64,000 bases of DNA from Streptomyces bacillaris (GCF_003268675.1 NZ_CP029378.1:2790001-2854000); one strand, 5' to 3'; positions 1 through 9,269 are shown, numbered from the stretch's first letter. Notes: generated by a model from the letters alone, not told the origin. Numbers and translations: made by a program.

Positions 1-166
1 GCCTGCCCCGGTCCCGCTCCCACACGGAGAGGGCCGCGAAGCTGCCGCCCAGCGCCTCGCAGGCCCCCAGTGCGGCCGCCCGCCACGACTCGCGCGGCGT
101 GTAGGCCGCGGCCATCGTCTGCGCCAGCGAAACCACGGCCCTCAGCCGGGCATCCTCTTCAGCCAT
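1..166 (-). CDS. N-terminus of GAF-domain signalling protein (cut by window edge)
   Basis: Fifty-five codons are visible, starting at an ATG preceded by GGGTGA. The visible protein begins MAEEDARLRAVVSLAQTMAA and ends in a stretch (ALGACEALGGSFAALSVWER) that reads like the opening helix and first strand of a GAF sensory domain. From memory, the S. coelicolor gene at this position (SCO4931) is a GAF-containing diguanylate cyclase, so a GGDEF domain could follow outside the window, but nothing here shows it. The AT-rich stretch 167-263 upstream probably carries its promoter. The gene is certain; its function is inference. Confidence 0.6.
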   Translation of the reverse strand, partial: MAEEDARLRAVVSLAQTMAAAYTPRESWRAAALGACEALGGSFAALSVWERDRGR

Positions 167-263
167 TCACCCAGCTTATGTAGATTTGTTCCCTTTTGAT
201 CAGTTTGATGCGCAACTAATTTTCGGCGTCGCCCGGCGGGCGGATCACGGCGCGCAGAACCGG

Positions 264-1076
264 TCACTCACCCGGCCACCGCGGGCTCCGCTTCTCGTTG
301 AAGGCGGCCACGCCCTCCGCCCGGTCCCCGGAGAAGGCCACCGACCGCCAGGCCGCGTCCTCCACCTCAAGACCCGCCCGCAGGTCCAGCCCGTGCCCCA
401 GCCGGAGCGCCTTCTTGGCCGCCCGCAGCCCGACCGGTGAGTTGGCGGCCATCCGGGCCCCCAGCGCGAGCGCCTCCTCCCGGTCCCGCCCCGCCGCCAC
501 CAGCTCGTCCACCAGACCCAGCTCCCGCGCCTCGGCCGCCTCCACCCGCCGCGCGGTGAACACCAGCTCGGCGGCGCGGGCCGCACCCACCCGGCGCGGC
601 AGCAGCTGCGTACCGCCGCCGCCCGGAATGACGCCCACCGACACCTCGGGCAGCCCGACCACGGCGGTGGCGTCGGCCACGATCACATCGCAGGCGAGGG
701 CCAGTTCGAAGCCACCGCCGAGGGCGAAGCCGTGCACGGCGGCGACCGTGGGCATCGGCAGCTCCAGGACCCCGGTGTAGGCGGCCCGGGCGGTGGGCCG
801 CTGACGTACCAGCTCGGCGTCGGTGAAGGAGTTCCGCTCCTTGAGGTCGGCGCCCACGCAGAAGGCCCGCTCATGGCTGGAGGTGAGGACGGTGACCCGC
901 ACGTCCCGGTCGGCGCCGAGCGCCTCGCAGGCGGCGGCGATGGAGCGGGCCATGTCGGTGGAGACGGCGTTCATGGCCTTCGGCCGGTCGAGCACCAGCT
1001 CGGCCACGTGCTCCTGGCCCTCGTGACGCCGTACGACGACGAACTCCCCGAACCGCTGCTCGGACGTGACGGTCAT
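264..1076 (-). CDS. Enoyl-CoA hydratase/isomerase (crotonase family)
   Basis: 270 aa, normal for a single-domain crotonase. The acyl-CoA binding and oxyanion-hole segment is HGFALGGGFELALACD (about 115-130), followed by GVIPGGGGTQLLPRRVG (148-164). Both glutamates of a true hydratase are in place: E124 in FELAL and E144 in LPEVS. It should therefore hydrate 2-enoyl-CoA thioesters in beta-oxidation or branched-chain acyl catabolism. The start is the ATG at 1074-1076. It is the last complete gene of a same-strand series (birA, cyclase, this gene) but is separated from the cyclase by about 190 bp of purine-rich sequence, so it probably has its own promoter. The exact CoA substrate cannot be read from sequence. 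Confidence 0.88.
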   Translation of the reverse strand: MTVTSEQRFGEFVVVRRHEGQEHVAELVLDRPKAMNAVSTDMARSIAAACEALGADRDVRVTVLTSSHERAFCVGADLKERNSFTDAELVRQRPTARAAYTGVLELPMPTVAAVHGFALGGGFELALACDVIVADATAVVGLPEVSVGVIPGGGGTQLLPRRVGAARAAELVFTARRVEAAEARELGLVDELVAAGRDREEALALGARMAANSPVGLRAAKKALRLGHGLDLRAGLEVEDAAWRSVAFSGDRAEGVAAFNEKRSPRWPGE

Positions 1077-1267
1077 GGCTGCACCCCTGTCGGTCGACTG
1101 CCGGTTAACGAGCGTTACCCGCCAGGGATCCTAGACAGGAGCCACGGGAATCCGACAGGGACGGCCGGAATCGGCAACGTAAGGGGGAGACGCGAAAGAG
1201 AAGGAAAAGGGAAGAGGGCGCAGACGGATCGAGCCGCGCCGACGGCGGGGCCGACGGGCTCAGGCCC

Positions 1268-2467
1268 TCAGGACCCCGTCTTCCCCCGCCGCGCCAGCAG
1301 CCACGGCTCCACCACGCCCAGCCCGCGCACCGGCCGCTGCCACATGGGCTGGAGACCGAAGCGGTACGTGGGCAGCGGCGGCTCCTCGACCACCTCGCGG
1401 CCCTCCTTCTCGGCCAGCCGGGCCCGCTCGGCGGCGGCCGCCGCCTTCTCGGCGGCCTGGGCCTCCGACTCCGGGGCCTCCCCGTGGCGGACCAGCTCCT
1501 TGGCGAACGCCCCGTCGACCAGGACGGCGTCCTTCGGGGCTATGGAGGTGAGGCGGCTGGCCAGGTTCACCGTGGTGCCGAAGACATCGCCCATGCGCGT
1601 GGTGACCGTGCCGAAGGCGATCCCGACGCGGAGGGCGGGCATCGTCTCGTCCTGGGACATCGCCTCGATCAGCCGGAGCGCTATCTCGGCGGCCGTGCCC
1701 GCGTCGTCGGCGGCGAAGAGGACCTCGTCCCCGAGGGTCTTGATCAGCCGGCCGCCGTGGGCGGCGACCAGGTCGGCGGCGGTGGTCTCGAAGGACTCGA
1801 CCAGCTCGCCCAGCTCCTCCTCCTCCAGCCGCCGGGTCAGCCGGGTGAAGCCGACGAGGTCCGCGAAGCCGACGGCCAGGCGCCGGTCGACCATCTCGTC
1901 GTCGTCCGCCGCCTGCACGACCCGCCCGGTGGCGGCGGCCAGCTGGCGCCGCCACACGTAGACGAGGAACTCCTGCAGCTCCGGCAGCAACAGCTCGACC
2001 AGCGGATACGTGACTTCCGTACGGGTCATCCCCGGCTCGGGCGGCTCGGTGAGCCCCTCCAGGAACGAGTCGATCTGCCACTCCGCCAGCCGGGCGGTGG
2101 TCTGCCCGGTCGAGCGGGCGACCTGGATCGCCATCGGCTCGCTCAGCAGCCCGGCCTCCACCAGACCGGCGAGCCGCCGCAGGGCCAGCACGTCGGCCTC
2201 GGTGAGCGCCTTGGCCTGGCCGATGTCCGCGAAGCCCATGGCCCGCCAGAAACGGGAGGCCAGGTCCATGGAGACCCCGGCGGTGCGGGCGGCCTGGAAG
2301 GGGGTGTAGCGGCGGTCCGCCCCGAGGATCAGGGCTTCGAGGCGGATCGCGAGGGGGTCGTCGGTCGGTTCGGCCGTGTGGTCGACCTCGTGATGCGGGG
2401 TGGCATGGACCGAGGAGTCCGACGGGGGCTCCTCACCCGCGCCGGACGTGGTGTCGCCGACGGTCAC
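1268..2467 (-). CDS. cya: Class III adenylate cyclase with N-terminal regulatory domain
   Basis: 399 aa. The start is GTG with AGGAGG six bases upstream. Residues about 40-150 form a helical segment resembling the autoinhibitory, pH-responsive N-terminal module of mycobacterial Rv1264-type cyclases. The catalytic domain runs from about 195 to 340. Metal aspartates are D203 (FADLVGFT) and D247 (KTLGDEVLF), the purine-selecting pair is K243 and D294 (GDVFG), and the transition-state residues are N301 and R305 (VNLASRL). A lysine at the purine site favours ATP over GTP, so the product should be cAMP. No membrane segment is seen, so it is probably cytosolic and active as a dimer. It corresponds by position to the S. 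coelicolor cya gene (SCO4928, from memory), which acts in germination and development. Residues 320-360 hold an Ala/Glu-rich insertion. Confidence 0.92.
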   Translation of the reverse strand: MTVGDTTSGAGEEPPSDSSVHATPHHEVDHTAEPTDDPLAIRLEALILGADRRYTPFQAARTAGVSMDLASRFWRAMGFADIGQAKALTEADVLALRRLAGLVEAGLLSEPMAIQVARSTGQTTARLAEWQIDSFLEGLTEPPEPGMTRTEVTYPLVELLLPELQEFLVYVWRRQLAAATGRVVQAADDDEMVDRRLAVGFADLVGFTRLTRRLEEEELGELVESFETTAADLVAAHGGRLIKTLGDEVLFAADDAGTAAEIALRLIEAMSQDETMPALRVGIAFGTVTTRMGDVFGTTVNLASRLTSIAPKDAVLVDGAFAKELVRHGEAPESEAQAAEKAAAAAERARLAEKEGREVVEEPPLPTYRFGLQPMWQRPVRGLGVVEPWLLARRGKTGS

Positions 2468-2711
2468 CAGCCGCCTCCTGCCCGTTCCCTGCGCACTGCC
2501 TGCCGATCTGTCGTCGATCTGTCGTCGATCGCCTCGACAACGATCTGTCGCCGGATCGCCTCAACAATACGGCAGATGTGCCCTAGCTCACGTCCTAGGT
2601 TGCCCGATACGGGTGCGTCGCGCGTGACATCCACCGGATAAGCGCTATGTGCCTCTTGCTCCAGGCCGCCCGCGTTCTCCGGACCACCCGCGCCGGGAAG
2701 CGGGGCAGGCC

Positions 2712-3584
2712 TTACGTCAGGCCGCCCTCCGTGCCCCGCAGATGCACGATGTCGCCCGCCGAGACCGGCTTCTGGAGTCCGTCCTCGGTGGAGAGCACCA
2801 GCCGCCCGTCGCCGTCGATCGCGACGGCCTCCCCGACCAGGGAGTCCCCGCCCGGCAGCTCGGCCCGCACGGTCCGGTCGAGGGTCGCGCACCCGGCCGC
2901 GTACGCCGCCTGGACCCCGCTCGCCGCCGCGTCGCCGTCCGCCGCCTTCCACTCCCCGTACCAGTGCTCCAGCGACCGCAGCACCGCCCTCAGCAGCGTC
3001 TCCCGGTCGGTGGAGACGGCCCCGGCGAGGGCCAGCGAACCGGCGGTGGGGGCGGGCAGTTCGTCCGCGCGCAGCGAGACGTTGATGCCGAGGCCGACGA
3101 CGATGCCGTCCCCGGCGAACTCCCCGAGGATGCCGCCCGCCTTGCGCTCGACGCTCTCCACATTCACCAGCAGGTCGTTGGGCCACTTGAGTGCCGTGTC
3201 GACGCCCGCCGCCTTGGCGAGGCCGGTCGCGGCGGCCACCCCGGCGAGCAGCGGCACCCACCCCCACCGCTCCACGGGCACGGCGTCGCCGGGCTCCAGG
3301 TAGACCGAGAAGAACAGCCCGGAGCGGGGCGGCGCGGTCCAGCTCCGCTCCAGCCGCCCGCGCCCGGCGGTCTGCTCCTCCGCGACCAGGACCGTGCCCT
3401 CGGCCAGCTCGCCGGAGCGGGCGCGCTCCGCGAGGTCGGAGTTGGTCGAGCCGGTGGTCTCCACGACCTCCAGCTCGCTCCAGAGACCGTCCGGCCGCAG
3501 CAGCCCGCGGCGCAGTGCGGTCCCGTTCAGGGGCGGCCGGTCCAGGTCCGACCAGCGGTTGTGTGGCGCATCCGGTGGTGTCAT
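2712..3584 (-). CDS. birA: Biotin--[acyl-CoA carboxylase] ligase, monofunctional
   Basis: About 290 aa from the ATG at 3584 (MTPPDAPHNRWS). It activates biotin to biotinyl-AMP and transfers it to the lysine of the carboxylase alpha subunit. GRGRLERSW (74-82) is the biotin/AMP loop and KWPNDLLV (133-140) the adenylate-binding segment; the C-terminal SH3-like end follows. There is no N-terminal winged helix, so this is a group I ligase and not a biotin-operon repressor. An upstream in-frame ATG at 3689 would add 35 residues without family similarity and run into the promoter region. It is divergent from pccB, and its likely substrate AccA2 is encoded 4 kb away, so the biotin enzyme and its modifier are grouped. 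Confidence 0.92.
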   Translation of the reverse strand: MTPPDAPHNRWSDLDRPPLNGTALRRGLLRPDGLWSELEVVETTGSTNSDLAERARSGELAEGTVLVAEEQTAGRGRLERSWTAPPRSGLFFSVYLEPGDAVPVERWGWVPLLAGVAAATGLAKAAGVDTALKWPNDLLVNVESVERKAGGILGEFAGDGIVVGLGINVSLRADELPAPTAGSLALAGAVSTDRETLLRAVLRSLEHWYGEWKAADGDAAASGVQAAYAAGCATLDRTVRAELPGGDSLVGEAVAIDGDGRLVLSTEDGLQKPVSAGDIVHLRGTEGGLT

Positions 3585-3644
3585 GCAAGCCACCCTAGGT
3601 GTGGCAAAGGACGCACTGCCTTTCCGGAGAGGCGCCGATACCCT

Positions 3645-3714
3645 ACGAGTCAGTAGCCGGAGAGTTACGTAGCAGAGTTCCGCGACCACAGGTTACGAGC
3701 CAGTAGCCACAGAG
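3645..3714. promoter_or_regulatory. Direct-repeat pair in the birA/pccB divergent promoter region
   Basis: The 208-bp region between birA (start 3584) and pccB (start 3793) contains two near-identical 20-mers in the same orientation: ACGAGTCAGTAGCCGGAGAG at 3645-3664 and ACGAGCCAGTAGCCACAGAG at 3695-3714. They match at 17 of 20 bases and are exactly 50 bp apart start to start. A repeat of this kind in a divergent promoter suggests paired binding sites for a regulator of the carboxylase genes. No matching regulator can be assigned from sequence alone. Confidence 0.45.
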
Positions 3715-3792
3715 CCGGACAGGCGACCGGTCCGTCCCCCCGTGACCGCCACCGATCGCCGTCCCCGTGATCAGGCAGGGAGCCGCCCCCCG

Positions 3793-5373
3793 ATGTCCGA
3801 GCCGCAGAGCGACATCCACACCACCGCGGGCAAGCTCGCGGACCTGAGGCGCCGCATTGACGAAGCGACGCACGCGGGTTCGGCCCGCGCGGTCGAGAAG
3901 CAGCACGCCAAGGGCAAGCTGACGGCCCGTGAGCGGGTCGAGCTGCTGCTCGACGAGGGCTCCTTCGTGGAGCTCGACGAGTTCGCCCGGCACCGCTCCA
4001 CCAACTTCGGCATCGAGAAGAACCGCCCGTACGGCGACGGTGTCGTCACCGGGTACGGCACGGTCGACGGCCGCCCGGTCTGTGTGTACTCGCAGGACTT
4101 CACCATCTTCGGCGGGTCGCTGGGCGAGGTCTACGGCGAGAAGATCGTCAAGGTCATGGACTTCGCGCTGAAGACCGGCTGTCCGATCATCGGCATCAAC
4201 GACGGCGGCGGCGCGCGCATCCAGGAGGGTGTCGTGGCCCTCGGCCTCTTCGCGGAGATCTTCCGCCGCAACGTGCACGCCTCCGGGGTGATCCCGCAGA
4301 TCTCGCTGATCGTCGGCCCGTGTGCGGGCGGTGCGGTCTACTCCCCCGCGATCACCGACTTCACGGTGATGGTCGACCAGACCTCGCACATGTTCATCAC
4401 CGGCCCCGACGTCATCAAGACGGTCACCGGTGAGGACGTCGGCTTCGAGGAGCTGGGCGGAGCCCGTACGCACAACACCACCTCCGGGGTGGCGCACCAC
4501 ATGGCGGGCGACGAGAAGGACGCCATCGAGTACGTCAAGTCCCTGCTCTCCTACCTCCCTTCGAACAACCTCTCCGAGGCCCCGGCCTTCCCGGAGGAGG
4601 CGGACCTCGCGGTCACCGACGAGGACCGGGAGCTGGACACGCTCATCCCGGACTCCGCGAACCAGCCGTACGACATGCACACCGCGATCGAGCACGTGCT
4701 GGACGACGCCGAATTCCTGGAGACCCAGGCCCTGTTCGCGCCGAACATCATCACCGGCTTCGGGCGGGTGGAGGGGCACCCGGTCGGGATCGTCGCCAAC
4801 CAGCCGATGCAGTTCGCCGGTTGCCTGGACATCAACGCCAGCGAGAAGGCGGCCCGCTTCGTCCGCACCTGCGACGCGTTCAACGTCCCCGTCATCACCT
4901 TCGTGGACGTGCCGGGCTTCCTGCCGGGCGTGGACCAGGAGTACGGCGGCATCATCCGGCGCGGCGCCAAGCTGATCTACGCCTACGCGGAGGCCACGGT
5001 CCCGCTGATCACCGTGATCACCCGCAAGGCGTTCGGCGGGGCGTACGACGTGATGGGCTCCAAGCACCTGGGTGCCGACCTCAACCTCGCCTGGCCGACC
5101 GCGCAGGTCGCCGTCATGGGGGCGCAGGGCGCGGTGAACATCCTGCACCGGCGCACCATCGCGGCCGCGGAGGACCCGGAAGCGACCCGCGCCGAGCTGA
5201 TGGCGGACTACGAGGACACGCTGCTCAACCCGTACGTGGCGGCCGAGCGCGGCTACGTCGACGCGGTGATCATGCCGTCCGACACCCGGGCCCACATCGT
5301 CAAGGGCCTGCGTCAGCTCCGTACGAAGCGGGAATCCCTGCCTCCGAAGAAGCACGGCAACATCCCGCTGTAG
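3793..5373 (+). CDS. pccB: Propionyl-CoA carboxylase beta (carboxyltransferase) subunit
   Basis: 526 aa from the ATG at 3793 ([18 protein letters not shown]). The carboxyltransferase moves the carboxyl group from carboxybiotin on the alpha subunit to propionyl-CoA, giving methylmalonyl-CoA for polyketides and odd-chain metabolism. It has N- and C-terminal crotonase-like halves: the acyl-CoA side with [13 protein letters not shown] and [11 protein letters not shown], and the biotin side with GFLPGVDQE and [15 protein letters not shown]. The aspartate in GGAYD (residue 419) corresponds to the position, Asp422 in S. coelicolor PccB, that selects propionyl- over acetyl-CoA; Ile there marks acetyl-CoA enzymes. 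pccE follows 30 bp downstream. The first in-frame ATG at 3742 gives a non-conserved extension and is rejected. Confidence 0.95.
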   Translation: MSEPQSDIHTTAGKLADLRRRIDEATHAGSARAVEKQHAKGKLTARERVELLLDEGSFVELDEFARHRSTNFGIEKNRPYGDGVVTGYGTVDGRPVCVYSQDFTIFGGSLGEVYGEKIVKVMDFALKTGCPIIGINDGGGARIQEGVVALGLFAEIFRRNVHASGVIPQISLIVGPCAGGAVYSPAITDFTVMVDQTSHMFITGPDVIKTVTGEDVGFEELGGARTHNTTSGVAHHMAGDEKDAIEYVKSLLSYLPSNNLSEAPAFPEEADLAVTDEDRELDTLIPDSANQPYDMHTAIEHVLDDAEFLETQALFAPNIITGFGRVEGHPVGIVANQPMQFAGCLDINASEKAARFVRTCDAFNVPVITFVDVPGFLPGVDQEYGGIIRRGAKLIYAYAEATVPLITVITRKAFGGAYDVMGSKHLGADLNLAWPTAQVAVMGAQGAVNILHRRTIAAAEDPEATRAELMADYEDTLLNPYVAAERGYVDAVIMPSDTRAHIVKGLRQLRTKRESLPPKKHGNIPL

Positions 5374-5403
5374 CCGCCTGCCCTGCCACAGAGAGGTCTG
5401 CCC

Positions 5404-5610
5404 ATGATCAGGGTCGTACGGGGCAACCCGACCCCGGAGGAGCTGGCCGCCGCCCTCGCGGTGGTCCAGGCCCGCGCCGCGGCGAGCGCCGCCGTCTCGT
5501 CCGGTGCGCCGAACCCGCCCGAGCAGTGGTCCGACCCGGGCCGCATCGCCCGCACCGGCCGCCTGCAGCCGGGCCCCCGGGCCTGGGCCCGGACGTACTG
5601 GCCGGCCTGA
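5404..5610 (+). CDS. pccE: Acyl-CoA carboxylase epsilon subunit
   Basis: 68 aa beginning MIRVVRGNPTPEELAALLAVV-like (actual MIRVVRGNPTPEELAAALAV), the signature of the small epsilon subunit found only in actinomycete acyl-CoA carboxylases. Such subunits stabilise the alpha-beta holoenzyme and raise its activity. It lies 30 bp after pccB in the same direction and is almost certainly cotranscribed. GRIART followed by a C-terminal aromatic tail (WARTYWPA) is also typical of the family. It corresponds to S. coelicolor pccE and mycobacterial accE5 by position. Confidence 0.9.
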   Translation: MIRVVRGNPTPEELAAALAVVQARAAASAAVSSGAPNPPEQWSDPGRIARTGRLQPGPRAWARTYWPA

Positions 5611-5686
5611 ACCGGACCGGGGGCGCCGGGGCGCTTGAGTACCCGTACTCAGGCGTTTCGGCGCCCCGCGCAGCAGGATCGGAACC

Positions 5687-5815
5687 ATGCTGTGGTCCGA
5701 CCCCGAGAACAAGCCGCCGAAGGAACTGCGCGACGCCCAGGACATGATGCGCCGCGCGGGATTCGTGCTCGCGCTGGCGATGCTGGTGGCGATGTTCGTG
5801 CTCGGCTCCCGCTGA
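5687..5815 (+). CDS. Small single-span membrane protein (42 aa)
   Basis: A 42-codon frame starts at ATG 5687 and encodes a charged N-terminal half (DPENKPPKELRDAQDMMRRA) and one hydrophobic helix (GFVLALAMLVAMFVLGSR, residues 25-42). It lies between pccE and maf, same strand, with about 75 bp to pccE. A purine-rich GGATCGGA precedes the start. I recall a similar small gene between pccE and maf in S. coelicolor, which supports it as real, but I have no function for it. An N-in/C-out micro-membrane protein is the simplest reading. Confidence 0.6.
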   Translation: MLWSDPENKPPKELRDAQDMMRRAGFVLALAMLVAMFVLGSR

Positions 5816-5817
5816 GA

Positions 5818-5885
5818 CCGGCAGGGTTGACGGCGCACGGGCCCGGCAGGGTTGACGGGACACCGGGACCGGCGGGTTCACAGGG
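5818..5885. repeat. Intergenic tandem repeat, about 25 bp x 2.7
   Basis: CCGGCAGGGTTGACGG opens two adjacent units (5818-5842 and 5843-5868); a third, decayed unit with CCGGCGGGTTCACAGGG follows. Unit length is 25-26 bp. The repeat begins two bases after the stop of the 42-aa gene and ends before maf. It looks like slippage-derived filler; no coding potential or inverted symmetry is evident. Confidence 0.6.
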
Positions 5886-5993
5886 CAAGCAGGAGTACGG
5901 CCCCGGGGACCATGACCTACGGGGCAGGGGGTACGGCCCCGGGCCGACGGGACCCGGCCATGAGCGCCGGGGGCTCCTTCTACGATGGCCGGT

Positions 5994-6596
5994 ATGACTG
6001 ATCAGCGCCGTCTCGTGCTCGCCTCCGCCTCCCCCGCCCGTCTCGGCCTGCTCCGCCAGGCGGGTTTCGCCCCCGAGGTGATCGTCAGCGGGGTCGACGA
6101 GGACGCCCTGAGCGCCCCGACCCCCGGTGAACTGGCCCTGGTCCTCGCCCGGGCCAAGGCGGCCGCGGTCGCGGAGCGCCCGGAGGCGGCCGGGGCCCTG
6201 GTCATCGGCTGCGACTCGGTCCTGGAGCTGGACGGCGAGACGCTCGGCAAGCCGGCCGACGCCGAGGAGGCCACCGCCCGCTGGAAGGCGATGCGCGGCC
6301 GGTCCGGCATCCTGCAGACCGGCCACAGCGTGATCGACACCGCCTCGGGGCGTACGGCCTCGGCGACGGCGTCCACCGTCGTACGGTTCGGGGAGCCGAG
6401 CGACGCCGAGGTCGCCGCGTACGTGGCGTCCGGCGAACCGCTGCACGTGGCGGGGGCGTTCACGCTGGACGGCCGCTCGGCGCCGTTCGTCGACTCCATC
6501 GAGGGCGACCACGGAAACGTGATCGGCCTCTCGCTGCCGCTGCTGCGCCGCCTGCTGGGCGAACTGGACATCTCGGTAACGGAGTTGTGGGCCTGA
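5994..6596 (+). CDS. maf: Maf/YhdE-family nucleotide pyrophosphatase
   Basis: 200 aa from ATG 5994 ([20 protein letters not shown]); an ATG three codons earlier (5985) is possible. Maf proteins hydrolyse non-canonical or modified NTPs to the monophosphate and pyrophosphate (house-cleaning) and have been linked to septation. The signature [14 protein letters not shown] near the N-terminus, [10 protein letters not shown] (about 74-83), GKPAD, and the C-terminal [20 protein letters not shown] are all present. It sits in the carboxylase cluster, as its homologues do in streptomycetes and mycobacteria, although no biochemical link to carboxylation is known. Confidence 0.9.
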   Translation: MTDQRRLVLASASPARLGLLRQAGFAPEVIVSGVDEDALSAPTPGELALVLARAKAAAVAERPEAAGALVIGCDSVLELDGETLGKPADAEEATARWKAMRGRSGILQTGHSVIDTASGRTASATASTVVRFGEPSDAEVAAYVASGEPLHVAGAFTLDGRSAPFVDSIEGDHGNVIGLSLPLLRRLLGELDISVTELWA

Positions 6597-6625
6597 GGCC
6601 GTTCGCGCCACGGCTCCCCGGTGGC

Positions 6626-7069
6626 TCAGGCGGCCGCCGGGGCGGCCTTCCCGTCACCCGTACGGTCATCGCCGCCGGGCTCGGGGCCGTACGCCAGAAG
6701 GGTGAAGACGAGCAGGGCCAGCACCACCATCATGAAGGCGAAGGCGCCCCACCCCACCAGCCCCACGGTCACCGCGCCGAGCACCCCGTGCACCACCGCG
6801 CAGCCGATCAGCGCGATCCGCCCGAACCGCCCCGGAGCCCGGTCCCGGACCCCGGCCAGCAGCGGTATCAGCCCGCACCCGATGAGCAGCAGCGCGGAGA
6901 CCCCGCCCAGCACCCAGGTCCCGGTGGTCATGGCCTTCGGGTCCATCCCCGCCAGCGACATGTTCTGGTTCTCGGTGACCGTGGCGAGGACGGCGTTGAC
7001 GGCGAAGATGCCCACGGCCTCCCCGAACAGGACGAACGCGGTCACGATCGCCACCGCTCTGTTCAGCAC
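6626..7069 (-). CDS. Four-helix integral membrane protein, unknown function
   Basis: 147 aa from a GTG at 7067-7069 that has GGGGAGG a few bases upstream; longer in-frame extensions to 7270 read as non-coding. Hydrophobic helices are visible at about 3-30 (AIVTAFVLFGEAVGIFAVNAVL), 50-70 (WVLGGVSALLLIGCGLIPLL), 82-100 and 103-125. A short hydrophilic tail (PGGDDRTGDGKAAPAAA) ends the protein. It is convergent with maf and divergent from accA2. The position matches a conserved Streptomyces hypothetical (SCO4922 by order). No domain is recognised. Confidence 0.75.
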   Translation of the reverse strand: MLNRAVAIVTAFVLFGEAVGIFAVNAVLATVTENQNMSLAGMDPKAMTTGTWVLGGVSALLLIGCGLIPLLAGVRDRAPGRFGRIALIGCAVVHGVLGAVTVGLVGWGAFAFMMVVLALLVFTLLAYGPEPGGDDRTGDGKAAPAAA

Positions 7070-7444
7070 GGCGCCTCCCCTGGTTGCCTGCCCTGCCACC
7101 GGCCCTGTTACCTGCGGTATGTGCGTGTCGCGGACCTTACTCACCGGTATCCGCCCGGACAAGGGGTCGGACCGGACCGCACGCCGGGCAAAGAATCCTC
7201 CGGGCGTTCGTAGGGACCCCACAAAGAAACGCCGTGAGGCGTTGACCTCACAGACAGAGACCTGCACCACACCTGGTGGTTACTGTGCGGTGGTAGAACC
7301 CGGCGTACCGTGGTGCCACAAGGGATTTCACTGCTGGGCCAAGCCTCGGATCACACTCCGTGTGGGCAAGCTCACCATTGGGGACGGGTCGTAGCGCCGT
7401 GTCGGTAGTCCCTAAACTCAGCTTGTTTCCAGGAGGGAGTCATC
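7070..7444. promoter_or_regulatory. Divergent upstream region of accA2 and the membrane protein
   Basis: This 375-bp stretch has no convincing gene. It holds the accA2 ribosome binding site (AGGAGGGAGTCATC before the GTG at 7445), a TAAACT that could be a -10 box near 7405-7410, and short symmetric pieces such as CACACTCCGTGTG (about 7352-7364) and a CCACACCTGGTGG-like arm near 7270. No operator matching the nucleoside palindrome or the birA/pccB repeats is present. Confidence 0.35.
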
Positions 7445-9199
7445 GTGCGCAAGGTGCTCATCGCCAACCGTGGCGAAATCGCTGTCCGCGTTGCTCGGGC
7501 GTGCCGGGATGCGGGGATCGCGAGCGTGGCGGTCTACGCCGATCCGGACCGGGACGCGTTGCACGTCCGGGCCGCCGACGAGGCGTTCGCTCTGGGCGGT
7601 GACACCCCGGCCGCCAGCTATCTGGACATGGCCAAGGTGCTCCAGGCCGCCGCGGACTCCGGCGCGGACGCCATCCACCCGGGTTACGGGTTCCTGTCGG
7701 AGAACGCCGAGTTCGCGCAGGCCGTGTTGGATGCCGGGCTGACGTGGATCGGCCCGCCGCCGCAGGCCATCCGGGACCTGGGTGACAAGGTCGCCGCCCG
7801 GCACATCGCGCAGCGCGCCGGTGCCCCGCTGGTGGCCGGTACCCCGGACCCGGTCTCGGGTTCGGCGGAGGTCGTGGCGTTCGCCGAGGAGCACGGGCTG
7901 CCGATCGCGATCAAGGCCGCCTTCGGTGGTGGCGGGCGCGGGCTGAAGGTGGCCCGCACACTGGAGGAGATCCCGGAGCTGTACGACTCCGCCGTGCGCG
8001 AGGCGGTGGCCGCGTTCGGGCGCGGCGAGTGCTTCGTGGAGCGGTACCTGGACAAGCCCCGGCATGTGGAGACGCAGTGCCTGGCCGACACCCACGGCAA
8101 CGTGGTCGTCGTCTCGACCCGTGACTGCTCCCTCCAGCGCCGCCACCAGAAGCTGGTGGAGGAGGCCCCGGCCCCCTTCCTCTCCCAGGCGCAGAACGAG
8201 GAGCTGTACGCGGCCTCCAAGGCGATCCTGAAGGAGGCCGGCTACGTCGGCGCCGGCACGGTCGAGTTCCTGGTCGGCCTCGACGGCACGATCTCCTTCC
8301 TGGAGGTCAACACCCGCCTCCAGGTCGAGCACCCCGTCACCGAAGAGGTCACGGGCATCGACCTCGTACGCGAGATGTTCCGCATCGCCGACGGCGAGGA
8401 ACTGGGCTACGGCGACCCGGCCGTGCGCGGGCACTCCTTCGAGTTCCGCATCAACGGCGAGGACCCGGGCCGCAACTTCCTGCCCGCCCCCGGCACCGTG
8501 ACGACGTTCGCCCCGCCGACCGGCCCGGGTGTCCGCCTGGACGCGGGCGTCGAGTCGGGTTCGGTGATCGGCCCGGCCTGGGACTCGCTGCTCGCGAAAC
8601 TGATCGTGACGGGCGCCACGCGTGAGCAGGCCCTCCAGCGCGCCGCGCGTGCGCTGGCGGAGTTCCAGGTGGAGGGCATGGCCACCGCCATCCCCTTCCA
8701 CCGGGCCGTCGTCACCGACCCCGCCTTCACCGCGGACCCGTTCACCGTCCACACCCGGTGGATCGAGACGGAGTTCGTCAACGAGATCAAGCCGTTCGCC
8801 GCGCCCGCGGGCGCGGACGAGGAGGACGAGGCCGGCCGGGAGACCGTCGTCGTCGAGGTCGGCGGCAAGCGCCTGGAGGTCTCGCTGCCCTCCTCGCTGG
8901 GCATGTCCCTGGCCCGTACGGGCCTCGCGGCCGGCGCGAAGCCGAAGCGCCGCGCAGCGAAGAAGGCCGGCTCCGCCGCCTCCGGCGACTCCCTCGCCTC
9001 CCCGATGCAGGGCACGATCGTCAAGGTCGCGGTCGAGGAGGGCCAGGAGGTCAAGGAGGGCGACCTCGTCGTCGTCCTGGAGGCCATGAAGATGGAGCAG
9101 CCGCTGAACGCGCACCGCTCCGGCACGATCAAGGGCCTCACGGCCGAGGTGGGCGGTTCCGTCTCCTCCGGCGCCCTGATCTGCGAGATCAAGGACTGA
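7445..9199 (+). CDS. accA2: Acyl-CoA carboxylase alpha subunit (biotin carboxylase + BCCP)
   Basis: 584 aa, GTG start with AGGAGGGAG eight bases upstream. Residues 1-450 form the ATP-grasp biotin carboxylase: [16 protein letters not shown], the glycine-rich ATP loop [12 protein letters not shown], and [20 protein letters not shown] with catalytic Glu, Asn and Arg. After an Ala/Lys-rich linker, the C-terminal 75 residues are a biotin carboxyl carrier domain with EAMKMEQ; K549 is the biotinylation site for BirA. It supplies carboxybiotin to PccB and to other carboxyltransferase partners. It is the alpha subunit shared among streptomycete acetyl- and propionyl-CoA carboxylases (AccA2, SCO4921). 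Confidence 0.95.
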   Translation: MRKVLIANRGEIAVRVARACRDAGIASVAVYADPDRDALHVRAADEAFALGGDTPAASYLDMAKVLQAAADSGADAIHPGYGFLSENAEFAQAVLDAGLTWIGPPPQAIRDLGDKVAARHIAQRAGAPLVAGTPDPVSGSAEVVAFAEEHGLPIAIKAAFGGGGRGLKVARTLEEIPELYDSAVREAVAAFGRGECFVERYLDKPRHVETQCLADTHGNVVVVSTRDCSLQRRHQKLVEEAPAPFLSQAQNEELYAASKAILKEAGYVGAGTVEFLVGLDGTISFLEVNTRLQVEHPVTEEVTGIDLVREMFRIADGEELGYGDPAVRGHSFEFRINGEDPGRNFLPAPGTVTTFAPPTGPGVRLDAGVESGSVIGPAWDSLLAKLIVTGATREQALQRAARALAEFQVEGMATAIPFHRAVVTDPAFTADPFTVHTRWIETEFVNEIKPFAAPAGADEEDEAGRETVVVEVGGKRLEVSLPSSLGMSLARTGLAAGAKPKRRAAKKAGSAASGDSLASPMQGTIVKVAVEEGQEVKEGDLVVVLEAMKMEQPLNAHRSGTIKGLTAEVGGSVSSGALICEIKD

Positions 9200-9228
9200 C
9201 GGCTCGGAGCCCGTACAGAGTTGCGCTC

Positions 9229-9269
9229 AGGGGCCCGGACCACGTCACCAGGACGCGGTCCGGGCCCCT
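9229..9269 (+). terminator. Rho-independent-type hairpin after accA2
   Basis: AGGGGCCCGGACC (9229-9241) pairs with GGTCCGGGCCCCT (9257-9269), a perfect 13-bp stem extended inward with mismatches, 30 bp after the accA2 stop. No U-tract follows, as is usual for Streptomyces terminators. Confidence 0.75.

Noticed and set aside
3643..5838. 731-codon open frame antisense to pccB
   Set aside because: Composition is that of a reverse-strand shadow of GC-rich coding sequence; no domain, and pccB on the other strand is certain.
5818..5885. Tandem repeats here and at 30695, 35106 and 37530 as CRISPR arrays
   Set aside because: Units are contiguous without unique spacers, two to three copies only, and no cas genes are nearby.
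7070..7444. Riboswitch or T-box in the accA2 leader
   Set aside because: Only short symmetric pieces are visible; no conserved riboswitch core could be recognised.
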